A stretch of 64,000 nucleotides of DNA from Pelosinus baikalensis (GTDB taxonomy: Bacteria > Bacillota > Negativicutes > DSM-13327): NCBI RefSeq assembly GCF_020819555.1, contig NZ_JAJHJB010000025.1:1-64000 (forward strand). Reading direction: 5' to 3'. The number at the start of each line of letters is the position of its first letter. Position 1 is the stretch's first letter. The notes under the pieces were generated by a model, which saw nothing but the letters and a program-made list of their open reading frames with translations, did no database searches and was not told where the DNA came from. Positions 53,447 to 62,360 of the stretch are shown here, in pieces. The position numbers and the translations under genes were made by a program.

Positions 53447-53488
53447 CATGAGATAAGCAATCAATGCTTAGCCCATGGCTCTTACATA
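53447..53488 (-). terminator. hairpin after the 56-residue gene (duplicate 1)
   Basis: CCATG..GGCTAAGCA and TGCTTATC..CATGG form an imperfect stem followed by TTTTT on the minus strand. Twenty-five bases (53464-53488) are identical to 53713-53737 after sorC. The coding end of the small gene (last codons and stop) is part of this repeat. Confidence 0.55.
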
Positions 53489-53638
53489 CTGACAACAATT
53501 ATTTTTTTTACTTTCTTCTATTTTCTCTATTCGTATAATAAAGCTTTCTTTACTTCCTTTAATCACCACTTCATTATATTCAAATAGCGTATATATCTTA
53601 TCGCCTGGTTGTAGAACTGATTTTATCTCTTTAGCCAT
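53468..53638 (-). CDS. 56-residue protein in the sorbitol operon
   Basis: Starts MAKEIKSVLQPGDKIYTLFEY after AGGAGG at good spacing. Predicted beta-rich, small barrel-like fold, ending CCQYVRAMG. The last residues are encoded by a 25-base stretch that also follows sorC, so the 3' end may have been gained by duplication of that terminator. It lies between sorC and srlD on the same strand. Function unknown; a small regulator or accessory protein is possible. Confidence 0.55.
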   Translation of the reverse strand: MAKEIKSVLQPGDKIYTLFEYNEVVIKGSKESFIIRIEKIEESKKNNCCQYVRAMG

Positions 53639-53691
53639 ATAAAAGTCCTCCTAAACCATAGTTTTGATAATTTGCACCTCGTAAAGAGTAT

Positions 53692-53737
53692 ACAAAAACC
53701 ATGAGCGGCATTATGCTTAGCCCATGGCTCTTACATA
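53692..53737 (-). terminator. hairpin after sorC (duplicate 2)
   Basis: CCATGGGC...GCCGCTCATGG with TTTTT at the exit on the minus strand, just past the sorC stop codon. The 25 bases at 53713-53737 repeat at 53464-53488. Confidence 0.6.
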
Positions 53738-53765
53738 ATCATTTGAAACTAAGCATTCTTTCATC

Positions 53766-54710
53766 TTAGTCGGCAAAATCAATTAGTAATTTAGCAGTTT
53801 CTTCATCAGAAATTAACACATTTATAAATTTACCCTTCATAGCTCCATATATAGCAGGCACCTTTTCCGGTGAGGACGCAATACCTATGGAATATTTTAT
53901 ATTCCTTAACTTTTCCAAATCAATCGCTATTGTTCTATCCTTTAATACCGTATCTACCACATTTCCATCAACATCATAAAATCTTGAGCAAATGTCACCT
54001 ACTACCCCCGCATCTTCCAGCATATCATTGTATTCTTTGCCAAGAGAACCGGACCATACTAAGTTGGAAGACCTTATTGGTGCACCAATTCCTAATATTG
54101 TAATACTCACTTCATCCCATAACTTCACGATTTTACTACAATTAGCATCTTGCATGATGGCTGATTTAGTTTCTATCGTTCCGGTAATAGCAGGTGCATA
54201 CAAATAATGGCTTTTGGCCTTAAAAGCATTTGCAACTTTATATACAATGGTGTTTACATGGTATTCGCTATCTAAATTTTCAGGTCCCCCCACCAGAGGA
54301 ATCATGTTGGCATTAACTACATCGCACTTCTCTACAGATGCTAGATTCGATAACGCACCAATAGTCGTTCCCCAGGCAAACCCTACGATATCACCATCAT
54401 TTATGATTCGCTTTAAGTAACTTATTCCCGCTTTTCCAAGATTATTTTTTACCTCACCCGGGTCTGAACTCGAAGGCACAATATATACTTCTTTTAATCC
54501 AAACTTTTTTTCTAATGCGGTTTCCAGACTTTCATACAAATCATTTACAACGGAAATTTGCACAATTCCTGCTAACATTGCTTTTTTCAGATACTTGCTT
54601 ACAGTAGTTCGATTGATACCAAACTTACTAGCTATTTCATTTTGATTCATATTCTCTATGTAATACATCTGTGAAACTTTCACAAGTAACCTTCTATCTA
54701 CCTTAAGCAT
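53766..54710 (-). CDS. SorC-family transcriptional regulator
   Basis: 314 residues. An N-terminal helix-turn-helix (about 15-50, NEIASKFGINRTTVSKYLKKAM) precedes a sugar-phosphate-binding domain of SorC/DeoR-C type (about 60-314, with GFAWGTTIGAL and ILGIGAPIRSS). I chose ATG 54710 (MLKVDRRLLVKVSQ), which is the usual family start; AGAAAGG lies upstream. It begins the sorbitol gene series and probably responds to sorbitol 6-phosphate. Confidence 0.87.
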   Translation of the reverse strand: MLKVDRRLLVKVSQMYYIENMNQNEIASKFGINRTTVSKYLKKAMLAGIVQISVVNDLYESLETALEKKFGLKEVYIVPSSSDPGEVKNNLGKAGISYLKRIINDGDIVGFAWGTTIGALSNLASVEKCDVVNANMIPLVGGPENLDSEYHVNTIVYKVANAFKAKSHYLYAPAITGTIETKSAIMQDANCSKIVKLWDEVSITILGIGAPIRSSNLVWSGSLGKEYNDMLEDAGVVGDICSRFYDVDGNVVDTVLKDRTIAIDLEKLRNIKYSIGIASSPEKVPAIYGAMKGKFINVLISDEETAKLLIDFAD

Positions 54711-54755
54711 AGTGTACCTTTCTAACCTTATATGGTTTATTGATTTTTTCGCCAT

Positions 54756-54771
54756 CGTCACATTTGTGACG
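54756..54771. promoter_or_regulatory. candidate operator ahead of sorC
   Basis: CGTCAC-ATTT-GTGACG, a perfect 6-bp inverted repeat with 4-base spacing, 46 bases before the sorC start. Probably a binding site for SorC itself. Confidence 0.5.
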
Positions 54772-54862
54772 GTATGTAACTTTCGTTCTGTGTCTATATA
54801 TTAATATATTCTTTGGAAAATTACAATACTTTAAATAAATAATTTTCTATCTATTTAAAAAC

Positions 54863-54914
54863 CCCCTTAGTAAATGTGTTGTATATTATCTATACTCGCA
54901 TTTACTAAGAGGGT
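54863..54914 (-). terminator. terminator of the PepF gene
   Basis: CCCTTAGTAAATG pairs with CATTTACTAAGAGGG and is followed on the minus strand by TTTTTAAA, about 45 bases past the stop codon. Confidence 0.75.
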
Positions 54915-54958
54915 ACCTGCCCTAAAAGCTATAGTATTTTCAACTTTGGTAACACCTT

Positions 54959-56851
54959 CTAGTATTCAGCCAATAAACCTTCTAATTCATCTAATAACCG
55001 ATTGAATTTCTGTAACGTAATTTCAATCGGTTGAGGAGTAGACATATCAACGCCAGCATTTTTTAAAATTTGAATTGGTGTATCAGAACCACCAGCTTTT
55101 AGAAACTTGTTCGTATATCGTTCTTGGGCTGCTTTGCCTTCGGTTTGAAGCTGCTTAGCAAAAGCTGTTGCTGCAGAGTATCCTGTAGCATATTGATACA
55201 CATAAAAATTTCGATAAAAATGCGGAATCCGAGCCCACTCAATATCAATTTCTTTATCTACAATCATTTCTGGACCAAAGTACTTTACATTAAGATCATG
55301 ATAGATCTCCTCCATAAGATCTGCAGTCAAGGTCTCACCCTTTTCACTTCGATCATGAATCTCTTTTTCAAATTCAGCGAACATCGTCTGCCGGTACAAG
55401 GTAGTGCGAATATTTTCTAAGTATTGATTCAGCAAATACATTTTTTCTTTTTTATCCGTTGTTTTTGCCAGCATATAATCAATGAGCAATATCTCGTTGG
55501 TAGTAGAAGCGGTTTCAGCTGTAAAAATCACATAGTCCACTGTGGGATAAGGCTGGCTCTTGGCACTATAAAAACTGTGCAATGCATGCCCCATCTCATG
55601 GGCAAGGGTAGATGCATCACTAAATTGTCCATTATAATTTAGAAAAACAAAAGGATGGACGCCATAAACACCCCAAGAATAAGCACCGGAACGTTTACCT
55701 TGATTCTCATACACATCAATCCAATGAGAATCAATTCCTTTGTTAAAGTTTACTATATACTCCTCACCAAGAGGAGCTAAAGCTTGCCGAACAAGATCCA
55801 GGGCTTCTGAATAAGATAACTGAATTTCCACATCTTTTACCATTGGCGCATATAGATCATACATATGTATCTCCTCTACACCTAATGCTTTCTTCTTGAG
55901 TGACACATAACGATGCAGAGGAGCTAGATTGTGATTTACTGTAGTAATAAGATTATCATATACTTCTACAGGAATATGATTTGGCATAAGAGCCGCTTCT
56001 TGAGCTGAATGATAGTCATGGGCCTGAGCAAAAAACACGTGTTGCTTGACGTGTCCATTCAGTGTTGCCGCCAAAGTATTACGATATTGGCTATAAGAAC
56101 CTAGAATACCTGCAAATGCATCCTGACGTACACGACGATCAGAAGAACGCAGATAATTATTATAGCGACCTTCACTTAATGGAACCTCTTGCCCTGCTTC
56201 ATCCTGAATCGAAGGAAATTTTACTTCCGCATTTGCTAAAACATTAAAAATAGTTGCCGGAGTGGCAGCTACTTCTCCTGCCCGAGATAATAATGCTTCT
56301 TCCCGCGGGGAAAGCACGTGCTGTTTTTGCTGCATCAAACTTTTTAAATAGAAGCTGTAAACCTCCAGCCCCTTTTCCTGCTTTTGCATTTTTCCCAGTT
56401 TCTCTGCTGATATTTCCACTATCTCAGGATCAATAAAGGCAGTAGCAGCATTTACTTCAATATTTAAAGATTGAGCCTTGCCAGTTAATGCCTGGTATTT
56501 ATTATCCGCCGTATTCTCATCTTGATGCATTCGAGCAAAAGGATATAGCTTCCCCGTAATTTTGGTAATATCATCCCTAAGCTTAAGGCAGGCTAACAGG
56601 TTCTTTCCTGAACGATCCAGCTTCCCTTTATACTCACCGACTTTAGGCAGCATTCCTTTTACCTTATCATAGTCTGCCTGCCATTCTTCATCACTGGCAT
56701 ACAAATCGTCAAGATGCCATTTATACTCAGCTGCAATTTCCTCGCGACTGGGAATTTGAAACGTTTCCGCTCCTACCGCCGCCATAGCGCTTGATGTCGA
56801 AAGCAACATGAGACTAAGAGCAAAAGGAACTAAATGAGGCTGTTTTGACAT
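54959..56851 (-). CDS. pepF: exported oligoendopeptidase F (M3 peptidase)
   Basis: 630 residues. A clear signal peptide (about 1-24, LVPFALSLMLLSTSSAMAA) precedes the M3B/PepF fold. The zinc site HEMGH lies at 418-422 (STLAHEMGHALHSFYSA), with the downstream Glu region TAETASTTNEILL. Most PepF proteins are cytoplasmic and lack a signal peptide, so this one probably digests oligopeptides outside the cytoplasmic membrane. A single gene with its own terminator. Confidence 0.88.
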   Translation of the reverse strand: MSKQPHLVPFALSLMLLSTSSAMAAVGAETFQIPSREEIAAEYKWHLDDLYASDEEWQADYDKVKGMLPKVGEYKGKLDRSGKNLLACLKLRDDITKITGKLYPFARMHQDENTADNKYQALTGKAQSLNIEVNAATAFIDPEIVEISAEKLGKMQKQEKGLEVYSFYLKSLMQQKQHVLSPREEALLSRAGEVAATPATIFNVLANAEVKFPSIQDEAGQEVPLSEGRYNNYLRSSDRRVRQDAFAGILGSYSQYRNTLAATLNGHVKQHVFFAQAHDYHSAQEAALMPNHIPVEVYDNLITTVNHNLAPLHRYVSLKKKALGVEEIHMYDLYAPMVKDVEIQLSYSEALDLVRQALAPLGEEYIVNFNKGIDSHWIDVYENQGKRSGAYSWGVYGVHPFVFLNYNGQFSDASTLAHEMGHALHSFYSAKSQPYPTVDYVIFTAETASTTNEILLIDYMLAKTTDKKEKMYLLNQYLENIRTTLYRQTMFAEFEKEIHDRSEKGETLTADLMEEIYHDLNVKYFGPEMIVDKEIDIEWARIPHFYRNFYVYQYATGYSAATAFAKQLQTEGKAAQERYTNKFLKAGGSDTPIQILKNAGVDMSTPQPIEITLQKFNRLLDELEGLLAEY

Positions 56852-57009
56852 TGAACAATTCTCCTTTACTGAAAAGTACTACTATATATATTATGAGTTC
56901 TGCTGTTTTTTTCCTGTATTATATCTTCTAATATTTTCATTTCACAAAATTTTATTCTCTATTGTGTATTTCAATTAATTTATTTCTATTTGAATAACTC
57001 TTAAATACA

Positions 57010-57180
57010 AAGAAAGCTACTCTCCTATAAAGAAGACTAAGGTTCAAATGGAGTTTTAACTCCACCTGAATCTTAGTCGCACTTATCCTTAGGACTTAGC
57101 CGCTCTTAACTTCCACTTGAAAAGATGGGAGTCTTAGAGCAGTTTAGTCATCGGATAGTATTTAGAAGAGTAACTTTCTT
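57010..57180. repeat. structured three-stem intergenic element
   Basis: Outer arms AAGAAAGCTACTCT (57010-57023) and AGAGTAACTTTCTT (57167-57180) pair with one mismatch. Inside are two long hairpins: 57035-57078 (GACTAAG..CTTAGTC, with TGGAGTT-TT-AACTCCA at its tip) and 57093-57149 (GACT..AGTC, GCTCT..AGAGC, ACTTCC..GGGAGT). The repeated GACTAAG/CTTAGTC words link the stems. No coding frame is seen. It may be a non-autonomous mobile element, a structured RNA, or part of the 3' end of the lipase transcript. Confidence 0.55.
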
Positions 57181-57193
57181 ACTAAGCGATATC

Positions 57194-58549
57194 TTAAATT
57201 GTATTTTCATCAAACGTCCCTAACCAATCCTGCCTGTTCTGACTCATATTCTTGGCATTATGGATAAAAGCTTCCAGAGAGGTAAGCTCCCGCGTACTGC
57301 TCCCGTAACTGGCTGCAGTAACAATAGCACCACTCTTTGCCTGATATACGCGCTGTTCTAACGTAATATAACTTGTATGCTCCTCATTTTTAACCTTATG
57401 ACCTTGAATTTCAGATACTACCACCCAATCACAATTAGCAGCAATTGCTTTTTTAAAGATATCTTCACTTTCTTCTCCTGTGTCTAATACATATCCTGGT
57501 AAAGTACTTCGATATTCATCATACAGCGCTTCCTTCATATAAGAAAATTCTCCACGCAACTCTTCCGGCAATTGGTTTTTAATCGGGGCAACATATACTC
57601 TTGGCTTGCCAGTAACATTGATTGTCTCATTGGGTACTGACAATTCTCCTGCTGATACAGCCTGCTGTCTTTTCTGGTAATAATTCTTAATCGCCAAATC
57701 TAGATATAAAGTAATTTGATGAGGATCAGCATTTTGATTACTTGGAGTCTGCCAACGAATCTCTCGCCCAAACTGCTCATATCCCCCCACTAGTTTTTGC
57801 AATGCTCCAGTTACAGGATCGCCAGTGGTCACAACGCGAGTAAGATGCAAAGCAGGTTCAAATTTATCACGAAAAGCTTTATTGCCTACTGCTGGCGCGC
57901 CAAAGGTAATCACTTCGATCTGTTCCGGATTTACCCCCATATCAAGAAGCCTTGCTCCACCAATGGTAACTCCAGCACCACCTAAACTATGGCCTACTAA
58001 ATATACCTTTTTATCCTTATCGCCTAGCAACATTTCCAGCAATGATTTTTCAGAATTAGCACCTTCTGCAAGTATTTCTCTACTGAATCCCGTCTGAACA
58101 TATTGGTTAAAGCCCTTATGCACCTTTGGAGCGGAATCTGGCATATCTTTGCGCAGGGAATTAGCGGTGAATTCTTCGAGGGTTTTCCCAGAAAAATAAA
58201 CCTTACTCACACGTAAATCAACTTTAAGATCCTTTACATTTTCAGTTCCCACTACAGAAAGCAAATAAGAAGGCACTGTATCCCCTTGCTGTTTTCTAGC
58301 TACCAAGAACCTAACATCTGCTTGATCACTTTTTTCTCTATACGACTGCATTTTCCAGCCATTTTGTTCCAGGGCATCCCTGGCAATATTTCCTTCTCGA
58401 TCACTATATGCAGCCGTACAGGCAACAGCAGCTAAATATAGGTTCCTGGCCTCTTCATATTCTTCCAATGCTCCTGCACTGCCAATGACAGGCTGAGAAA
58501 GCAGCAGTATCATAGTGATTACATATATATAATTTATCATTTTTTTCAA
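57194..58549 (-). CDS. exported lipase (class 3)-like protein
   Basis: About 451 residues. A TTG start (58549) after GGAGATGG gives a signal peptide KKMINYIYVITMILLLSQ ending near GSAGA; a longer frame to 58603 is rejected. The alpha/beta-hydrolase nucleophile lies in GHSLGGAG (Ser about 188), with HKGFNQYVQ and ITFGAPAVGN as in class 3 lipases. The C-terminal third (after about residue 310) is an added domain resembling no family I can name. Likely acts on lipids or esters outside the membrane. Located downstream of the radical SAM gene with 68 bases between. Confidence 0.8.
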   Translation of the reverse strand: MKKMINYIYVITMILLLSQPVIGSAGALEEYEEARNLYLAAVACTAAYSDREGNIARDALEQNGWKMQSYREKSDQADVRFLVARKQQGDTVPSYLLSVVGTENVKDLKVDLRVSKVYFSGKTLEEFTANSLRKDMPDSAPKVHKGFNQYVQTGFSREILAEGANSEKSLLEMLLGDKDKKVYLVGHSLGGAGVTIGGARLLDMGVNPEQIEVITFGAPAVGNKAFRDKFEPALHLTRVVTTGDPVTGALQKLVGGYEQFGREIRWQTPSNQNADPHQITLYLDLAIKNYYQKRQQAVSAGELSVPNETINVTGKPRVYVAPIKNQLPEELRGEFSYMKEALYDEYRSTLPGYVLDTGEESEDIFKKAIAANCDWVVVSEIQGHKVKNEEHTSYITLEQRVYQAKSGAIVTAASYGSSTRELTSLEAFIHNAKNMSQNRQDWLGTFDENTI

Positions 58550-58617
58550 AATACCATCTCCCACTACTCCTAGCCTCCCTCCATATTTGGTAACAATAGG
58601 CAATACAGATGAATTGC

Positions 58618-59514
58618 CTATTGTTCAACATTATTATAGGGGTCCCAATCCGTCATAGTAGACAAATGCTCGATTGCCTTCTTGCTGTCAGACAGCAATT
58701 TTTCCTTATCTTGAGGCAACGTACCTGCTAAAGCTACATAGTTGGATATATGATTGCTGCGGAACAAACAATGTGATTCATAAGGTAAATCAATAGCGTG
58801 AATCAGTTCATATAATTCTCCCATTATTTCAGTCGGCGATAATATTTCAAAATCCCCGCGTTCGTATTCAGCACGCAGCTCACTTCCCCGGTACATCATC
58901 AACGTTAAAGCACTAAGCATTGTAGGACGAATGGCATTTACTGCCTGAGCAGTGTGATAGGCGTGCTGCCCAGAACCTGCCTTCCCTCCAAGGCCAATGA
59001 TTACCATTAGGGATAATTTTATGCCGGCAGCCACCACCTTCTGCCCTGCCTCGATAGATTGCTGTGCGGTAACCCCTTTATTCACATGACGCAGTACTTC
59101 GTCATCACCCGACTCCATTCCATAATACACCAGTTTTAATCCTGCTTTTGATAAGTTTTGTAGTTCTTCTGGTGTTTTTCGTAAAATATCATTGGGCCCT
59201 GCATAACAGGATACTCTGCGCAGTTTTGGAAAACGCTCTTTCAGTACTCTTAAAATCTCCAAGAGTGTCTCCGTTGACAAAACAAGAGCATTACCATCTG
59301 CTAAGAAGATACGGCGAATAAAATCCTTATATTGTTTGGCATGGTTAATTTGCGCCATAATTTCATCCATCGTTCGCATGCGAAAATCAATACTTCTGTA
59401 CATATTGCAATAGGTACAGCGATTATGAGAACACCCAATGGTTACTCTTAAAATAAAACTTTCCGCCTCGCTAGGCGGACGAAACACAGGCCCCCCGGCA
59501 GTATCAAAATACAT
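58618..59514 (-). CDS. radical SAM protein
   Basis: 298 residues. The [4Fe-4S]/SAM motif CSHNRCTYC (about 29-37) is complete; the Elp3/MiaB-like core continues with FLADGNALVL and YYGMESGDDEVL. No B12 or SPASM domain is visible. The reaction cannot be predicted. A single gene; the repeat copy D lies upstream. Confidence 0.83.
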   Translation of the reverse strand: MYFDTAGGPVFRPPSEAESFILRVTIGCSHNRCTYCNMYRSIDFRMRTMDEIMAQINHAKQYKDFIRRIFLADGNALVLSTETLLEILRVLKERFPKLRRVSCYAGPNDILRKTPEELQNLSKAGLKLVYYGMESGDDEVLRHVNKGVTAQQSIEAGQKVVAAGIKLSLMVIIGLGGKAGSGQHAYHTAQAVNAIRPTMLSALTLMMYRGSELRAEYERGDFEILSPTEIMGELYELIHAIDLPYESHCLFRSNHISNYVALAGTLPQDKEKLLSDSKKAIEHLSTMTDWDPYNNVEQ

Positions 59515-59530
59515 ACACTTTCCTCCCTAA

Positions 59531-59607
59531 TAAAAACAGCTAAAACGAATCGAACCACAAAGACGCAAAGTACACAAAGGGTTTTATCATTGTGCTTTTG
59601 TGGTTCG
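59531..59607. repeat. dispersed ACCACARAG intergenic repeat, copy D
   Basis: TAAAACGAATCGAACCACAAAG at the left and CTTTTGTGGTTCG at the right form an inverted repeat around GACGCAAAGTACACAAAGGG. The first 18 bases are the exact reverse complement of the end of copy A near 11,585-11,602. Confidence 0.6.
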
Positions 59608-59613
59608 TAAAAA

Positions 59614-60300
59614 TCACAGTACAATCTCCACTCTATCCCCGATTACAATTTCATCCTCACTGACTAAGGAGTCATATGCCAGCAGTATGACGCCTTTTTG
59701 AGCAGCAAGTCGTAAGGCTGCGGCAAAACCCGGATCAGTTTTACTGTTAGGGCTAAAACTTTTTACCCCTTTCATCTGGACCAGGAAGAAAATGTACCCC
59801 TTATAACCTTCCTCCACTGCTTTCATCATTTCAAGCACGTGTTTAGTCCCTCGCAACGTAGGAGCATCAGGAAACATTACCAGACCATCCTCTTCTAAGG
59901 TGACGCCTTTCACTTCAATAAATCCTCGGCAATCGGCTGACTCAAAATAAAGATCAAATCTAGACTTTCCATAGGTTACTTCTCTTTTCACCATATTAAT
60001 GTTTGTGATTTCCGAAATACCTTTAGCCAGCAATGCTTCAAAAACAACAGAGTTGGGTACTTGCGAGTCAATATTAATCAAACAATCCTCTTTGTAGATG
60101 CCAATGATCGAAAATCTGGTTTTTCGCTCTGGATTTTTGGCTCGCTCCAGTATCACGATCCTTCCAGCAATAAAAAGTTCCCGACATCTGCCTGTATTTT
60201 TGACATGAACCACTTCTTCGATTCCGTCAACTAATACATGGGCAATAAATCGATTGACACGCTTTATAAAAATACCTTGTACGATATGACTATATTTCAT
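59614..60300 (-). CDS. sfsA: SfsA family nuclease
   Basis: 228 residues, the standard length. Family blocks are GRCRELFIAG (about 36-45), SRFDLYFES, GFIEVKGVTL (about 127-136) and PDAPTLRGTKH. SfsA proteins bind DNA and some have nuclease activity. I chose ATG 60300 (MKYSHIV); the longer frame to 60351 overlaps msrB and lacks a ribosome site. Overlap or tight spacing with msrB suggests an operon. Confidence 0.88.
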   Translation of the reverse strand: MKYSHIVQGIFIKRVNRFIAHVLVDGIEEVVHVKNTGRCRELFIAGRIVILERAKNPERKTRFSIIGIYKEDCLINIDSQVPNSVVFEALLAKGISEITNINMVKREVTYGKSRFDLYFESADCRGFIEVKGVTLEEDGLVMFPDAPTLRGTKHVLEMMKAVEEGYKGYIFFLVQMKGVKSFSPNSKTDPGFAAALRLAAQKGVILLAYDSLVSEDEIVIGDRVEIVL

Positions 60301-60313
60301 GAATACCTGCCAT

Positions 60314-60751
60314 TTATTTCTCCTTATTAAACAACGGAACAAACTGTCCATATCCTGCTTTTTCTAAGTCTTCTTTAGGGATAAAACGCAGTGCTGCCGA
60401 ATTAATACAATAGCGTAATTTACAGGGTGCAGGACCATCATTAAATACATGCCCTAAGTGAGAATCCCCTGTTTTACTGCGCACTTCTGTACGAATCATG
60501 AAATGACTGATATCCTGTTTCTCCTTGATGACCTCTTCCATAATAGGCTTAGTAAAACTAGGCCATCCACAGCCAGAATCAAATTTATCTAAAGAAGTAA
60601 ACAAAGGTTCTCCCGATACAACATCCACATAAATACCAGCCTGGGTATGATCCCAAAATTCATTTTGAAAAGCAGGTTCTGTTGCCTGATTTTGTGTTAC
60701 CTCATATTGAATTTTAGTGAGTGTACGCTTTAGTTCTTCCTTATCTTTCAT
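60314..60751 (-). CDS. msrB: peptide-methionine (R)-S-oxide reductase
   Basis: 145 residues, SelR/MsrB domain. FDSGCGWPSF and HLGHVFNDGP are present; the catalytic Cys lies in LRYCINSAALRF. The two zinc-binding CxxC pairs found in many MsrB proteins are absent, so this is the zinc-free form. It reduces methionine R-sulfoxide in proteins. Upstream of sfsA. Confidence 0.92.
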   Translation of the reverse strand: MKDKEELKRTLTKIQYEVTQNQATEPAFQNEFWDHTQAGIYVDVVSGEPLFTSLDKFDSGCGWPSFTKPIMEEVIKEKQDISHFMIRTEVRSKTGDSHLGHVFNDGPAPCKLRYCINSAALRFIPKEDLEKAGYGQFVPLFNKEK

Positions 60752-60873
60752 TCATAACACTCCTCTTTTTCAAATGCTCGTCTTTCCTATAGCCTGCCCT
60801 TATTCAATGAGATTAACCTATGTCTTTTATACCATACTATCAGGAACTACACAACCCTTGTTTTTAAACAAAA

Positions 60874-60911
60874 AGTCCCGCAACGTCTTTATAATAAACT
60901 GTTGCAGGACT
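60874..60911 (-). terminator. terminator of the thiamin operon
   Basis: AGTCCCGCAAC pairs with GTTGCAGGACT (one mismatch) and is followed on the minus strand by TTTTTG. Fifteen bases past the thiE stop codon. Confidence 0.8.
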
Positions 60912-60925
60912 ATCGTGTTGTGTTC

Positions 60926-61567
60926 TTATTTTTTTATAATGTGGCGAAGGTTACACGCTGCTTGATAAGGATCAGCAGAAGCAATAATCGCTGATACAAC
61001 GGCTGCTCCATCCGCGCCAGCCTCCATCACATGTTGAATATTATTCTTTTCAATGCCGCCAATGGCAACAACAGGTACCGAGACTCCCTCTTTTATTCTC
61101 CTAAAAGCTGCTATACTCACATGATCAGCATCGCTTTTTGTCCTGGTAGGAAATACGGCGCCGACTCCTAAATAGTCCGCCCCTTCATCTTGGGCTTTCA
61201 CAGCCTCTTCCAAAGTGGAGGCTGATACACCAATGATTTTAGTAGGACCAAGTAATTTTCGTGCTACTGCTAAAGGCATATCTTCTTGTCCAATATGTAC
61301 ACCGTCAGCATCAATCGCTAAAGCAATATCGATCCGGTCATTGATTATGAAAGGGACCTTATATTTTCCAGTAATATGTTTTAACACCAAGGCTAACTCA
61401 AAAAAATCTAAAGTAGACACATTCTTCTCACGAATCTGTACTAAAGTAGCACCTCCTTTAATAGCCTCTTCCACTGTTGCCGCTAAATCCTTATTCCCCA
61501 GTAACTCTCGATCCGTTACTAAATATAAGGAGTAATCAACTGCTTTTTTATCCATTGGAAATGACAC
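60926..61567 (-). CDS. thiE: thiamine-phosphate synthase
   Basis: 213 residues, TIM barrel. VQIREKN (about 41-47), NDRIDIALAIDADGVHIGQEDMP, GVGAVFPTRTKS and VVAIGGI give the phosphate and pyrophosphate sites. Joins HMP-pyrophosphate and thiazole phosphate. Overlaps the end of thiM by 20 bases. Last gene of thiD-cytX-thiM-thiE. Confidence 0.93.
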   Translation of the reverse strand: MSFPMDKKAVDYSLYLVTDRELLGNKDLAATVEEAIKGGATLVQIREKNVSTLDFFELALVLKHITGKYKVPFIINDRIDIALAIDADGVHIGQEDMPLAVARKLLGPTKIIGVSASTLEEAVKAQDEGADYLGVGAVFPTRTKSDADHVSIAAFRRIKEGVSVPVVAIGGIEKNNIQHVMEAGADGAAVVSAIIASADPYQAACNLRHIIKK

Positions 61568-62360
61568 CGCCTTTCTTCATAAGCTCAGGTGTCATAGCCC
61601 ACACGGCATCAAACAGCCGCATCCGAAAAGTACCGATTCCTTCTCCTGCCTGCAAAGACTGCTGTGCCAATTCCCCGGCTAAGCCCATGGTCATAATGCC
61701 TGCTGCCGCTCCCACAAACCACTCCTCAGTTGCTCCACAAAAAGAAGCAACCAATGATGTAGCCATACATCCTGTACCTGTAACTTGAGATAAAATAGGA
61801 TGACCATTATTAATCAAGCAAACTTGATCTCCCTGAGCAATAATATCTTGCTTTCCGGTAATCGCAATTACACAGTTAAGCTTTTTAGAAAGCAGTTTGG
61901 CTACTGTTATTCCATCTTCTTCATCAGCAGTCGAATCAACACCCTTAATCTGCGCATCCAAGCCAGCCAAAATCTTCATTTCCGACATATTGCCACGAAT
62001 GACCGACGGCCCCACTTCTTCTATGATTCGCTTGGCAGTGGCAGTTCGAAGACTGGTTGCTCCCACTCCCACGGGATCAAAAACAATGGGAATCCCTCGT
62101 TCTTTCGCCTTTTTGCCAACCGCCAGCATGGACTCAATACTCCGCGAATTTAAAGTTCCTATATTTAATACCAAAGAAGAAGCAAAGGAAACCATTTCTT
62201 CTACTTCTCCTATATCATCTGCCATAACAGGAGAAGCACCAATAGCCAGAGTTATATTGGCACAATCGTTCACTGTCACATAGTTCGTAATATGATGTAC
62301 CAGAGGCTTTTTGTTTTTTACAGTTATGAGGCTGTCGGATATTTTTTGCAGGATTTCCAT
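61548..62360 (-). CDS. thiM: hydroxyethylthiazole kinase
   Basis: 270 residues. PLVHHITNYVT (about 20-30), GTLNSRSIESM, VFDPVGVGAT, RGNMSEM and the catalytic GTGCMATSLVASF near the C-terminus. Phosphorylates the thiazole alcohol, a salvage step. I chose ATG 62360; a TTG six codons upstream is possible. Its start lies within the end of cytX, so translation is probably coupled. Confidence 0.92.
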   Translation of the reverse strand: MEILQKISDSLITVKNKKPLVHHITNYVTVNDCANITLAIGASPVMADDIGEVEEMVSFASSLVLNIGTLNSRSIESMLAVGKKAKERGIPIVFDPVGVGATSLRTATAKRIIEEVGPSVIRGNMSEMKILAGLDAQIKGVDSTADEEDGITVAKLLSKKLNCVIAITGKQDIIAQGDQVCLINNGHPILSQVTGTGCMATSLVASFCGATEEWFVGAAAGIMTMGLAGELAQQSLQAGEGIGTFRMRLFDAVWAMTPELMKKGGVISNG

